Shown here: positions 18,762 to 27,400 of the stretch, piece after piece
How positions within the stretch are numbered: position 1 is the first letter of the stretch
Layout: every line of letters begins with the position of its first letter
DNA from: Streptomyces sp. APSN-46.1
GTDB lineage: Bacteria; Actinomycetota; Actinomycetes; Streptomycetales; Streptomycetaceae
Direction of reading: 5' to 3'
Assembly: GCF_022815725.1 (NCBI RefSeq)
Contig: NZ_JALGRF010000002.1
Location: forward strand, 372,001-436,000
DNA length: 64,000 bases
Translations under genes and position numbers: made by a program
Notes under the pieces: generated by a model
Databases searched by the model: none
Seen by the model: only the letters and a program-made list of their open reading frames with translations
Told to the model about the DNA's origin: nothing

Positions 18762-18809
18762 GGGGCGGGGGGGCGCGCGCGATCGGCCGCGCGCGATCGG
18801 CCCCGCCCC
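18762..18809 (+). terminator. GC-rich hairpin after rodA
   Basis: Outer arms GGGGCGGGG (18762-18770) and CCCCGCCCC (18801-18809) enclose an inner GCGCGCG/CGCGCGC pair. It lies one base after the rodA stop and probably ends the mre-pbp2-rodA transcript. Confidence 0.7.
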
Positions 18810-18853
18810 GGCCGAATCTTCCGTTCACCCTCACGTTGCGATCCGTTCAGGGC

Positions 18854-18859
18854 TACGTT
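18854..18859 (+). promoter_or_regulatory. -10-like box of the CYTH-CHAD gene
   Basis: TACGTT lies six bases before ATG 18866, and no ribosome-binding site is present. This is the spacing expected for a leaderless mRNA. Confidence 0.4.
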
Positions 18860-18865
18860 CGATCT

Positions 18866-20389
18866 ATGGCGGACACGAAGCGCGAGATCGAGCGGAAATT
18901 CGAGTTCAGCACGCCTGAGGCGGAGCGGCGCGGGGTCCCGGACCTGGCCGGGACGGCCGCGATCGCGGCCGTCCGCGACGAGGGCACCGTCGAGCTCGAC
19001 GCCGTCTACTACGACACCCCCGACCAGCAGCTCGCCGCCGACGGCCTGACCCTGCGGCGCAGGACCGGCGGCGCGGACGCGGGCTGGCACCTCAAACTGC
19101 CCGTCTCCCCCGGAGTCCGCGAGGAGATCACGACCCCCCTCGGCGATTCCGTCCCCGGCTCCCTCGCCGCCCTCGTCCGCTCCCGGGTCCGCGGCGCCGA
19201 GCTGGAGCCCCAGGTGCGGCTGCTCTCCTCGCGCCGGGTGAGCCACCTCCTCGACGCCGGCGGAGCCCTGCTCGCGGAGCTGGCCACCGACACCGTCCGG
19301 GCCGAACGGGACGGGGCCACCGCCGCCTGGACCGAGGTCGAGGTGGAACTCGCCGACGGGGTGGACCCGGCGCTGCTCGACGCCGTCGAGAAGAGGTTCC
19401 GCAAGGCCGGACTCCGCGTCTGCGACGCCCCCTCGAAACTCGCCCGGGCCCTTGCGGAGACCGGCGCCGCACCGCCGGCCCGCCCCGAGGCGGGCTCCGA
19501 GGACGGCACGGCGGGCGCGTACGTCCTCTCGTACCTGCGCGAACAGCGCGACGCCGTGATCGCGCAGGACCCCGCCGTACGCCGGAACCTGCCGGACTCC
19601 GTCCACCAGCTGAGGGTCGCCACCCGCCGGACGCGCAGCGCCTTCAAGACCTACCGCAAGGTGCTGGACCGGGAGGTCACCGACCCGATCGGCGAGGAAC
19701 TGCGCTGGCTCGCCGGCGAACTCGGCGTCGACCGCGACCAGGAAGTCCTGCTGGAGCGGCTGCGGACCCGGCTCGGCGAACTTCCCCACACCCTGCTGCT
19801 GGGCCCCGTCCGCAACCGGCTGCGGGTGTGGAACGACACCCGCCGCTCCGGCTCCCGGGGGCGCGCCCTCGCCGTCCTGGACAGCGACCGGTACGTGAGG
19901 CTCCTGGACTCCCTCGACGCCCTGCTGGCCGACCCGCCGCTGCGCAAGGCCGCGAGCCGCCCGGCCGAGAGCGTCCTGCCGAAGGCCGTGCTGCGCGACT
20001 ACGAGCGGCTCGCCGACCGGGTCGCCGCCGCGCTGGCCATCGAACCGGGAGGCGAGCGCGACCTGGCCCTGCACGAGGCCCGCAAGGCCGCCAAACGCTC
20101 CCGGTACGCGGCGGAGGCAGCCGTACCGGCCCTCGGCAAGCCCGCGAAACGCGTGGTCAAGGCGGTGAAGGCGGTCCAGACGCTGCTCGGTGACCACCAG
20201 GACAGCGTGGTCGCCCGCGAAGCCCTGCACGGCCTCGCCGTCCAGGCCGCCGCCGCGGGGGAGTCGGCCTTCACCTGGGGCGTGCTCTACGCCCGCGAGG
20301 AGGCCCTGGCCGACCGGCACGAACGGGAACTTCCGGACCTTTGGGCGGAGGCCTACTCTCCCGCACTGCGGGCGGGCCTCGGCGGCTAG
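18866..20389 (+). CDS. CYTH and CHAD domain protein
   Basis: A 507-residue cytoplasmic protein. The N-terminal CYTH domain (to about residue 205) begins with EIERKF, the metal- and triphosphate-binding ExExK signature, and forms a tunnel-type triphosphatase fold. The C-terminal CHAD domain (about 225-500) is a helical, basic, His/Arg-rich module starting at VHQLRVATRRTRSAFKTYRKVL-like sequence; CHAD domains bind polyphosphate. The combination suggests inorganic triphosphate or polyphosphate chemistry, but the substrate is not established from sequence. It stands alone between the rodA terminator and the radical SAM gene. Confidence 0.9.
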   Translation: MADTKREIERKFEFSTPEAERRGVPDLAGTAAIAAVRDEGTVELDAVYYDTPDQQLAADGLTLRRRTGGADAGWHLKLPVSPGVREEITTPLGDSVPGSLAALVRSRVRGAELEPQVRLLSSRRVSHLLDAGGALLAELATDTVRAERDGATAAWTEVEVELADGVDPALLDAVEKRFRKAGLRVCDAPSKLARALAETGAAPPARPEAGSEDGTAGAYVLSYLREQRDAVIAQDPAVRRNLPDSVHQLRVATRRTRSAFKTYRKVLDREVTDPIGEELRWLAGELGVDRDQEVLLERLRTRLGELPHTLLLGPVRNRLRVWNDTRRSGSRGRALAVLDSDRYVRLLDSLDALLADPPLRKAASRPAESVLPKAVLRDYERLADRVAAALAIEPGGERDLALHEARKAAKRSRYAAEAAVPALGKPAKRVVKAVKAVQTLLGDHQDSVVAREALHGLAVQAAAAGESAFTWGVLYAREEALADRHERELPDLWAEAYSPALRAGLGG

Positions 20390-20494
20390 GGGCGGCCCGG
20401 CAGCCGTCCGGGCGGTGATCACGACGGCAGGGGGCGGCCGGGCCTGGGGGTACGCTTGAGAGCTGCCCCCTGCCCGCTTCACGAAAGTCGCGTG

Positions 20495-22417
20495 ATGTCC
20501 GAGTCGGTCTTCCCACAGCTCGAAGCTCTGCTCCCGCATGTGCAGAAGCCCATCCAGTACGTCGGTGGTGAGCTCAACTCCACCGTGAAGCCGTGGGAGA
20601 GCGCGGACGTCCGCTGGGCGCTCATGTACCCGGACGCGTACGAGGTCGGGCTCCCCAACCAGGGCGTCATGATCCTGTACGAGGTGCTCAACGAACGCGA
20701 AGGCGTCCTCGCCGAGCGCACGTACAGCGTGTGGCCGGACCTGGAAGCGCTCATGCGCGAGCACAAGGTCCCGCAGTTCACCGTTGACAGCCACCGCCCG
20801 GTCGGTTCCTTCGACGTCTTCGGGCTCTCCTTCTCCACCGAGCTCGGCTACACCAACATGCTCACGGCGCTCGACCTCGCGGGCATCCCGCTGGAGGCCA
20901 AGAACCGTACGGTGGACCACCCGATCGTCCTCGCGGGCGGCCACGCGGCCTTCAACCCCGAGCCGATCGCCGAGTTCATCGACTGCGCGGTCATCGGCGA
21001 CGGCGAGCAGGCCGTCCTCGACATGACCGAGATCATCCGCGCGTGGAAGGCCGAGGGCCGTCCGGGCGGGCGCGAGGAAGTCCTGCTGCGCCTGGCGAAG
21101 ACCGGCGGCGTCTACGTGCCGGGCTTCTACGACGTCGAGTACTTGCCGGACGGCCGCATCGGCCGTGTCGTGCCGAACCGCTCCGGCGTGCCGTGGCGCG
21201 TGTCCAAGCACACCGTCATGGACCTCGACGAGTGGCCGTACCCCAAGCAGCCCCTGGTCCCGCTCGCCGAGACCGTCCACGAGCGGATGTCCGTGGAGAT
21301 CTTCCGCGGCTGCACCCGCGGCTGCCGTTTCTGCCAGGCCGGCATGATCACGCGCCCCGTGCGGGAGCGAAGCATCACCGGCATCGGCGAAATGGTCGAG
21401 AAGGGCCTCAAGGCGACCGGCTTCGAGGAGGTCGGCCTGCTCTCGCTGTCCTCCGCGGACCACAGCGAGATCGCCGACATCGCCAAGGGCCTCGCGGACC
21501 GCTACTCGGACGACAAGGTGGGCCTGTCCCTGCCCTCGACCCGCGTGGACGCGTTCAACGTGGACCTGGCCAACGAGCTGACCCGCAACGGCCGCCGGTC
21601 GGGCCTCACCTTCGCCCCCGAGGGCGGCTCCGAGCGCATGCGCAAGGTCATCAACAAGATGGTCTCGGAAGAGGACCTCATCCGGACCGTCGCCACGGCG
21701 TACGGCAACGGCTGGCGCCAGGTGAAGCTGTACTTCATGTGCGGGCTGCCGACCGAGACCGACGAGGACGTCCTCCAGATCGGCGACATGGCGGTCAACG
21801 TCATCGCCAAGGGCCGTGAGGTCTCGGGCCAGAACGACATCCGCTGCACCGTGTCGATCGGCGGCTTCGTGCCCAAGCCGCACACGCCGTTCCAGTGGGC
21901 GCCGCAGCTGTCGGCGGAGGAGACGGACGCGCGCCTGACCAAGCTGCGCGACAAGATCCGCGGCGACAAGAAGTACGGCCGCTCCATCGGCTTCCGCTAC
22001 CACGACGGCAAGCCGGGCATCGTCGAGGGCCTGCTCTCGCGCGGCGACCGCCGCATCGGCGACGTCATCCGCGCCGTGTACGAGTCGGGCGGCCGCTTCG
22101 ACGGCTGGCGCGAGCACTTCTCGTACGACCGCTGGATGAAGGCCGCCGAGAAGGCGCTGCCCGCGTACGGCGTGGACGTGGCCTGGTACACGACGCGCGA
22201 GCGCACGTACGAGGAGGTCCTGCCCTGGGACCACCTGGACTCCGGTCTCGACAAGGACTGGCTCTGGGAGGACTGGCAGGACGCCCTCGACGAGACCGAG
22301 GTCGAGGACTGCCGCTGGACCCCGTGCTTCGACTGCGGCGTCTGCCCGCAGATGGACACCCAGATCCAGATCGGCCCCACCGGCAAGAAGCTGCTGCCGC
22401 TGTCGGTCGTGAAGTGA
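20495..22417 (+). CDS. B12-binding-type radical SAM protein (TIGR03960 family)
   Basis: Iron-sulfur enzyme of 640 residues. A B12-binding-like N-terminal region (about residues 30-190) precedes the radical SAM core, whose cluster-binding cysteines are Cys273, Cys277 and Cys280 in CTRGCRFC. Downstream are a SAM-binding GGSERMR motif and a Cys-containing C-terminus (CFDCGVCPQ). The family normally sits next to a DUF2344 partner (TIGR03936); here that partner is about 1 kb downstream, past a toxin-antitoxin pair. The reaction is unknown. A GTG at 20492 directly before ATG 20495 could also serve. Confidence 0.92.
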   Translation: MSESVFPQLEALLPHVQKPIQYVGGELNSTVKPWESADVRWALMYPDAYEVGLPNQGVMILYEVLNEREGVLAERTYSVWPDLEALMREHKVPQFTVDSHRPVGSFDVFGLSFSTELGYTNMLTALDLAGIPLEAKNRTVDHPIVLAGGHAAFNPEPIAEFIDCAVIGDGEQAVLDMTEIIRAWKAEGRPGGREEVLLRLAKTGGVYVPGFYDVEYLPDGRIGRVVPNRSGVPWRVSKHTVMDLDEWPYPKQPLVPLAETVHERMSVEIFRGCTRGCRFCQAGMITRPVRERSITGIGEMVEKGLKATGFEEVGLLSLSSADHSEIADIAKGLADRYSDDKVGLSLPSTRVDAFNVDLANELTRNGRRSGLTFAPEGGSERMRKVINKMVSEEDLIRTVATAYGNGWRQVKLYFMCGLPTETDEDVLQIGDMAVNVIAKGREVSGQNDIRCTVSIGGFVPKPHTPFQWAPQLSAEETDARLTKLRDKIRGDKKYGRSIGFRYHDGKPGIVEGLLSRGDRRIGDVIRAVYESGGRFDGWREHFSYDRWMKAAEKALPAYGVDVAWYTTRERTYEEVLPWDHLDSGLDKDWLWEDWQDALDETEVEDCRWTPCFDCGVCPQMDTQIQIGPTGKKLLPLSVVK

Positions 22418-22443
22418 CCCTGGGCTGAAGCTGCTGTCGAATG

Positions 22444-22469
22444 TGCCCCCACCGGGAACGGTGGGGGCA
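22444..22469 (+). terminator. Terminator after the radical SAM gene
   Basis: A perfect 10-bp stem (TGCCCCCACC, 22444-22453, with 22460-22469), loop GGGAAC, then the AT-rich TATTTATG. It separates the radical SAM gene from the toxin-antitoxin unit. Confidence 0.85.
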
Positions 22470-22532
22470 TATTTATGCAAGCAGTGATCAAAGGTTTCTG
22501 CACTCGCGCTGTGGGGATATCCTGATTTTGTC

Positions 22533-22551
22533 GGTGGAGCAATACTCCACC
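22533..22551. promoter_or_regulatory. Candidate operator of the vapBC pair
   Basis: A perfect 7-bp inverted repeat, GGTGGAG and CTCCACC, separated by CAATA, lies 24 bases before the antitoxin start. Type II antitoxins usually bind such palindromes to repress their own operon. The surrounding sequence (GATATCCTGATTTTG) is locally AT-rich and may hold the promoter. Confidence 0.5.
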
Positions 22552-22574
22552 CCCGCTGCCAGGAGGTGGCCGGC

Positions 22575-22805
22575 ATGGCCAAGACCGTGATCGACATCAA
22601 CGAGGAAGCGCTCGCGCTTGCCGCAGAGGCCCTCGGGACCACGACGAAGAAGGACACGGTCAACGCCGCGCTGGAGGAAATAGGAGCGCGGGTGCGCCGG
22701 CAGCGAGCTCTCGAAGCCCTCATCAAGCTCGATGAGGAAGGCGCTTTCGACAAGGGCCGGGAAGCGGGATTCAAGGAAGAGGTGCGCGGGCCGTGGGGCA
22801 GCTGA
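22575..22805 (+). CDS. VapB-type antitoxin
   Basis: A 76-residue protein resembling VapB/DUF2191 antitoxins: the beta-strand start KTVIDINEEAL and helix segment TKKDTVNAALEEI form a ribbon-helix-helix-like DNA-binding part, and the acidic C-terminus (LDEEGAFDKGREAGFKEE) would wrap the toxin. I chose ATG 22575 because AGGAGG at 22561-22566 is eight bases upstream; a GTG at 22566 overlaps that site. It overlaps the toxin gene by 13 bases, as is normal for these operons. Confidence 0.85.
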   Translation: MAKTVIDINEEALALAAEALGTTTKKDTVNAALEEIGARVRRQRALEALIKLDEEGAFDKGREAGFKEEVRGPWGS

Positions 22806-23230
22806 CCGAGACCGAGGGCACGTTCCTGATCGACACCTCCGCCGCGCATCGGATCACCCTCCCGGGCCCCTTCTCCATCTGGCGGTCGGCGCTCGCCGCC
22901 GGGCGCGTCGGCATGTGCGCGGTGACCGAGGCCGAGGCGCTGTGTTCTGCCCGGTCGCCTGCCCAATACGCCGATATGCGCCAGGCGTTCGCGGACCTGT
23001 ACGTATGGCACGAGATCCCGGAAGACGTGTGGGTCAGGGTCCGAGCCGCGCAGAGCGCCCTGGCCGAAGTGGGGTGTGTGCGCTCCGCCGGTGTCGTCGA
23101 TCTGGTCCTGGCGGTCACCGCGGCGCGGCACCGGCTGACGGTGCTGCACTACGACCGTGACTTCGAGACGCTCGCCAAGCACATCGACCTGCGAACCCGG
23201 TGGCTGGCCGAGCCCGGCTCCATCGACTGA
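22793..23230 (+). CDS. VapC-type PIN-domain toxin ribonuclease
   Basis: A 145-residue PIN-domain protein, expected to be a magnesium-dependent RNase neutralised by the upstream antitoxin. The four acidic positions are present: Asp14 (FLIDTSA), Glu46 or Glu48 (VTEAEAL), Asp103 (VVDLVLAVTA) and Asp121/Asp123 (HYDRDFE). GTG 22793 lies inside the antitoxin gene, with AGGAAGAGG about ten bases upstream. VapC toxins typically cut tRNA or rRNA; the target here is unknown. The pair splits a normally adjacent radical SAM gene pair and looks like an insertion. Confidence 0.88.
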   Translation: MGQLTETEGTFLIDTSAAHRITLPGPFSIWRSALAAGRVGMCAVTEAEALCSARSPAQYADMRQAFADLYVWHEIPEDVWVRVRAAQSALAEVGCVRSAGVVDLVLAVTAARHRLTVLHYDRDFETLAKHIDLRTRWLAEPGSID

Positions 23231-23424
23231 CGGCGGGGCGAAAGAGGACCGGGCCGGGAACCGGCGAGGTCACGGGCGCGTACTCTGGGTAGTACGACAC
23301 CGCTGCCGACGCGGCGACCGCCGCCGAGATCTCCCTGCCCGACCGGGCGGGGGTGAGCCGCAGCGGGTCGAAGGATCTCAGGGCGACGCGCGAGCCGCGG
23401 AGCCCCGCACAAGGAGAAGAACCA

Positions 23425-24246
23425 CTGGGCAAGCGACAGCCCGAAGGCCCGCCACCCGCACCGGTGGTGCAGCGCATCCGACTGCGCTACACCAAGCGCG
23501 GCCGCCTCCGGTTCACCAGCCACCGAGACTTCCAGCGTGCCTTCGAGCGGGCCCTGCGCCGCTCCGAGGTACCCATGGCGTACTCGGCGGGCTTCACCCC
23601 GCACCCTCGGGTCTCGTACGCGAACGCCGCGCCCACCGGCACCGGCAGCGAGGCCGAGTACCTGGAGATCGCCCTCGCCGAGCCCCGCGACCCGCAGAAG
23701 CTCCGCGAGCTTCTCGACGAGTCGATGCCGGTCGGGCTCGACATCGTGGACGCCGTCGAGGCCCGTACCTCCGGGCTCGCCGAGCGCCTGACCGCCTCCG
23801 TCTGGGAGCTGCGCCTGGAAGGCGTGGAGCCCGCCGACGCCGAGCGGGCCGTGGCCGCGTTCCTCGCGGCCGAGACCGTGGAGGTCCAGCGCCGCACCAA
23901 GAACGGCATGCGGACCTTCGACGCACGAGAGGCCGTGACCAGCCTGGAGGCACTTCCCGCTCCTGCTGATAGGCCCCTGGACAATGCCTGTGCGATACTG
24001 CGGCTGGTTGTTCGGCATTTGACACCTGCCGTGCGACCCGACGACGTCCTGTCCGGTCTCCGAGCTGTGGCCGACCTGGCGCCGCCGGTCCCCGCAGCGG
24101 TGACCAGGCTGGCGCAGGGGCTCTTCGACGAGGAGTCCGGCACGGTGACCGACCCGCTCGCGCCCGACCGCGAGGCTGTCACGGCCGCCCCACCCACGGC
24201 CGCCGTAGCAGCCGACGCGAAGGCGCCGGAAGGTCCCGCCGCGTAA
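23425..24246 (+). CDS. TIGR03936 (DUF2344) radical SAM-associated protein, candidate CTG start
   Basis: Partner of the TIGR03960 radical SAM family. The conserved core starts at IRLRYTKRGRLRFTSHRD and includes GFTPHPRVSYANA and EYLEIAL; a variable Ala/Pro-rich tail follows. Most homologues I recall begin MGKRQPEG. Here that sequence is preceded by CTG at 23425, with AAGGAG eight bases upstream (23411-23416), so I place the start at CTG. The alternative GTG at 23353 adds 24 unconserved residues, and GTG 23464 would cut into the conserved lead. Function is unknown. Confidence 0.75.
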   Translation: MGKRQPEGPPPAPVVQRIRLRYTKRGRLRFTSHRDFQRAFERALRRSEVPMAYSAGFTPHPRVSYANAAPTGTGSEAEYLEIALAEPRDPQKLRELLDESMPVGLDIVDAVEARTSGLAERLTASVWELRLEGVEPADAERAVAAFLAAETVEVQRRTKNGMRTFDAREAVTSLEALPAPADRPLDNACAILRLVVRHLTPAVRPDDVLSGLRAVADLAPPVPAAVTRLAQGLFDEESGTVTDPLAPDREAVTAAPPTAAVAADAKAPEGPAA

Positions 24247-24327
24247 GGATCGTCGTTGCCGCGCCGCCCTGGCACTCGGGAGCCACCTGGGTCGGGCAGC
24301 GCATCTGACCTGAAGACTTCCGCCAGG

Positions 24328-24348
24328 CCGTACGGACAAGACGTACGG
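24328..24348 (+). other. Hairpin in the rne leader
   Basis: CCGTACG and CGTACGG, separated by GACAAGA, form a 7-bp stem 133 bases before rne. The 235-base gap between the radical SAM partner and rne has no gene. The hairpin may belong to the rne 5' UTR, where RNase E genes are often autoregulated; that role is inference. Confidence 0.3.
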
Positions 24349-24481
24349 AACCGGCGGCCATGGACTACAGCTCCCGTGTGGCGAACGCGCCCCGGAGGCC
24401 GGCTCCGCGCTCATTACGCGGGGCCGCGCCGGACCGGATGTCAGCCGCGGCGCCCGGGAGCGTGACGGGAGAACCGCCCGC

Positions 24482-27400
24482 ATGCTCAACAACGAAACCA
24501 CCCCCGCCGCCGGTAACGCCGACGGCGAAAGCCCCAGCGACAACCTGCCTCCGCGCAGGCGTCGCCGCGCGGCTTCCCGGCCCGCCGGTCCGCCCGGCGC
24601 GGCCGCCGCCGCTTCCGCTGTTTCCGCTTCTGACGAGGCGGCCCCCGCTGCCGCTCCGGCTGTTCCGGCCGAGGAGGCCGCTCCGGCTGCCGCTCCCGCC
24701 CGTACGCGCCGTCGTGCCACGCGTGCTGTCGCCGCTACCGAGGCTCCGGTCGCCGAGGTCGTCGTGGAGGCTCCGGCCGCCGCGGCTGCTCCGGTTGCCG
24801 AGGAGGCCGCTCCGGCTCCGCGGGCCCGTCGTCGTGCGACGCGTGCCGTCGCCGCGACGGAGGCTCCGGTCGCCGAGGTCGTCGTAGAGGCCCCGGTCGC
24901 TGAGGCTGCCGAGGAGCCCGCCGCGGCTCCGGCTCCGCGGGCCCGTCGTCGTGCCACGCGTGCTGTCGCCGCTCCGGAGGCTCCGGCGGCCGAGGTCGTC
25001 GTGGAGGCTCCGGCCGCCGCGGCTGCTCCGGCCGCTGAGGCTGCTCCGGCTCCGCGTGCTCGTCGTCGTGCCACGCGTGCTGTCGCCGCTCCGGAGGCTC
25101 CGGCGGCCGAGGTCGTCGTGGAGGCTCCGGCCGCTGAGGCTGCTCCGGCCGCCGAGGAGGCCGCTCCGGCTCCGCGGGCCCGCCGCCGTGCCACCCGCGC
25201 CGTCACCGCTCCGGCCGCCGAGGCCGCTGCCGAGGCTCCGGCCGTCGTCGTCGAGGAGCCCGCGAAGGCCACCGTCACGGTCGCCGACGCCGTGGACTCC
25301 CCGAAGCGCGGTGGCCGCCGCCGCGCCACCCGCTCCACCGCTCCGGCCGCCCCCGCGCAGCCGGCGCCCGCGCCCGCCGAGGCCGAGGCGCCCGCCGCCC
25401 CGGCTCGCGGCCGCCGCGCCGCGCGTCCCGCCGTGGCCGTGTTCCAGGCCCCGGTCTTCGCCGAGCCGATGTTCCAGACCCCGGAGACGGCCGCCATGGC
25501 CGCCGCTGCCGCTGCCGCCGCCTCCCGCGCCGAAGAGGCCGAGGAAGAGGAGCTGGAGCCCGAGGCCGAGGTCATCGAGGCCCCCGTCGCGCAGCCGGCC
25601 GGCCGTCGCCGCCGTCGCGGACGCGCCGCCGCCGAGACCGCCGCCCCGGCCGTCGAGTCCGCCCCGCTGTCGGTGGCCGACGTGGAGTTCGCCGAAGTCG
25701 AGGAGCCGGAGGCCGAGGCCGCCGAACTCGACGAGGAGGAGTTCGACGGCGAGCGCCCCTCCCGTCGCCGTCGCCGGGGTGGCCGTCGCCGCCGCCGCGG
25801 TGAGGCCGCCGAGCTCGACGAGTCCGCCGAGGAAGAGGCCGAGGCCGAGGCCGCCGAGCAGGAGGCCGAAGAGGAGGAGGAAGAGGAGGCCGAAGAGGCC
25901 TTCGGTTCCAGCTCCAGCCGTCGTCGCCGTCGTCGTCGCCGTCGCAGCGGTGAGCCCGCCGACGTCACCGCCGGGGCCGAGGCGGGCGATGAGGACGGCG
26001 TACGCACCGTCGTCAAGGTCCGCGAGCCCCGCCCGGTCCGCGAGAAGGCCGAGCCGTCCGACGAGGTGCAGTCCATCAAGGGCTCGACCCGTCTGGAGGC
26101 GAAGAAGCAGCGCCGCCGCGAGGGCCGCGAGCAGGGCCGCCGCCGCGTCCCGATCATCACCGAGGCCGAGTTCCTGGCCCGCCGCGAGGCCGTCGAGCGC
26201 GTGATGGTCGTCCGCCAGAGCGGCGAGCGCACCCAGATCGGCGTCCTTGAGGACAACGTGCTCGTCGAGCACTACGTCAACAAGGAAGAGGCCACCTCGT
26301 ACGTCGGCAACGTCTACCTGGGCAAGGTCCAGAACGTGCTGCCGTCGATGGAGGCCGCCTTCATCGACATCGGCAAGGGCCGCAACGCGGTCCTGTACGC
26401 CGGTGAGGTCAACTTCGAGGCGCTCGGCATGGCCAACGGGCCGCGCCGCATCGAGTCCGCCCTCAAGTCCGGCCAGTCGGTCCTGGTGCAGGTCACCAAG
26501 GACCCGATCGGCCACAAGGGCGCCCGCCTGACCAGTCAGGTCTCGCTGCCCGGCCGCTACCTGGTCTACGTGCCCGAGGGCTCGATGACCGGCATCAGCC
26601 GCAAGCTGCCCGACACCGAGCGCGCGCGTCTGAAGACCATCCTCAAGAAGATCGTCCCCGAGGACGCGGGCGTCATCGTGCGCACCGCCGCCGAGGGCGC
26701 GAGCGAGGACGAGCTGCGCCGCGACGTCGAGCGTCTGCAGGCCCAGTGGGAGGACATCCAGAAGAAGTCGAAGCAGATCTCGACCTCTTCGCCGAGCCTG
26801 CTGTACGGCGAGCCGGACATGACCGTCCGCGTCGTGCGCGACATCTTCAACGAGGACTTCTCGAAGGTCATCGTCAGTGGTGACGGAGCCTGGGAGACCA
26901 TCCACGGCTACGTGAACCACGTGGCCCCGGACCTGGGCGACCGGCTGTCCCGCTGGACCTCCGAGGTCGATGTCTTCGCGACGTACCGGATCGACGAGCA
27001 GCTCGCCAAGGCGCTCGACCGCAAGGTGTGGCTGCCCTCGGGCGGCTCGCTTGTGATCGACAAGACCGAGGCGATGATCGTCATCGACGTCAACACCGGC
27101 AAGTTCACCGGTCAGGGCGGCAACCTCGAAGAGACGGTCACCAGGAACAACCTGGAGGCGGCCGAGGAGATCGTGCGCCAGCTGCGGCTGCGCGACCTGG
27201 GCGGCATCGTCGTCATCGACTTCATCGACATGGTCCTGGAGTCCAACCGCGACCTGGTGCTGCGGCGCATGCTGGAGTGCCTGGGCCGCGACCGCACCAA
27301 GCACCAGGTGGCCGAGGTCACCTCGCTGGGCCTGGTCCAGATGACCCGCAAGCGGGTGGGCCAGGGTCTGCTGGAGTCCTTCTCCGAGACCTGCGTCCAC

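Noticed and set aside
17357..23182. Very long minus-strand reading frame of 1941 codons
   Set aside because: It lies opposite conserved genes (rodA, CYTH-CHAD, radical SAM) and has Arg/Asp/Gly-rich sequence without motifs. Long antisense frames are expected at high G+C.
24700..25215. Regular repeats resembling a CRISPR array
   Set aside because: Units are coding, about 117 bases long, without unique spacers, and stay in frame with rne.
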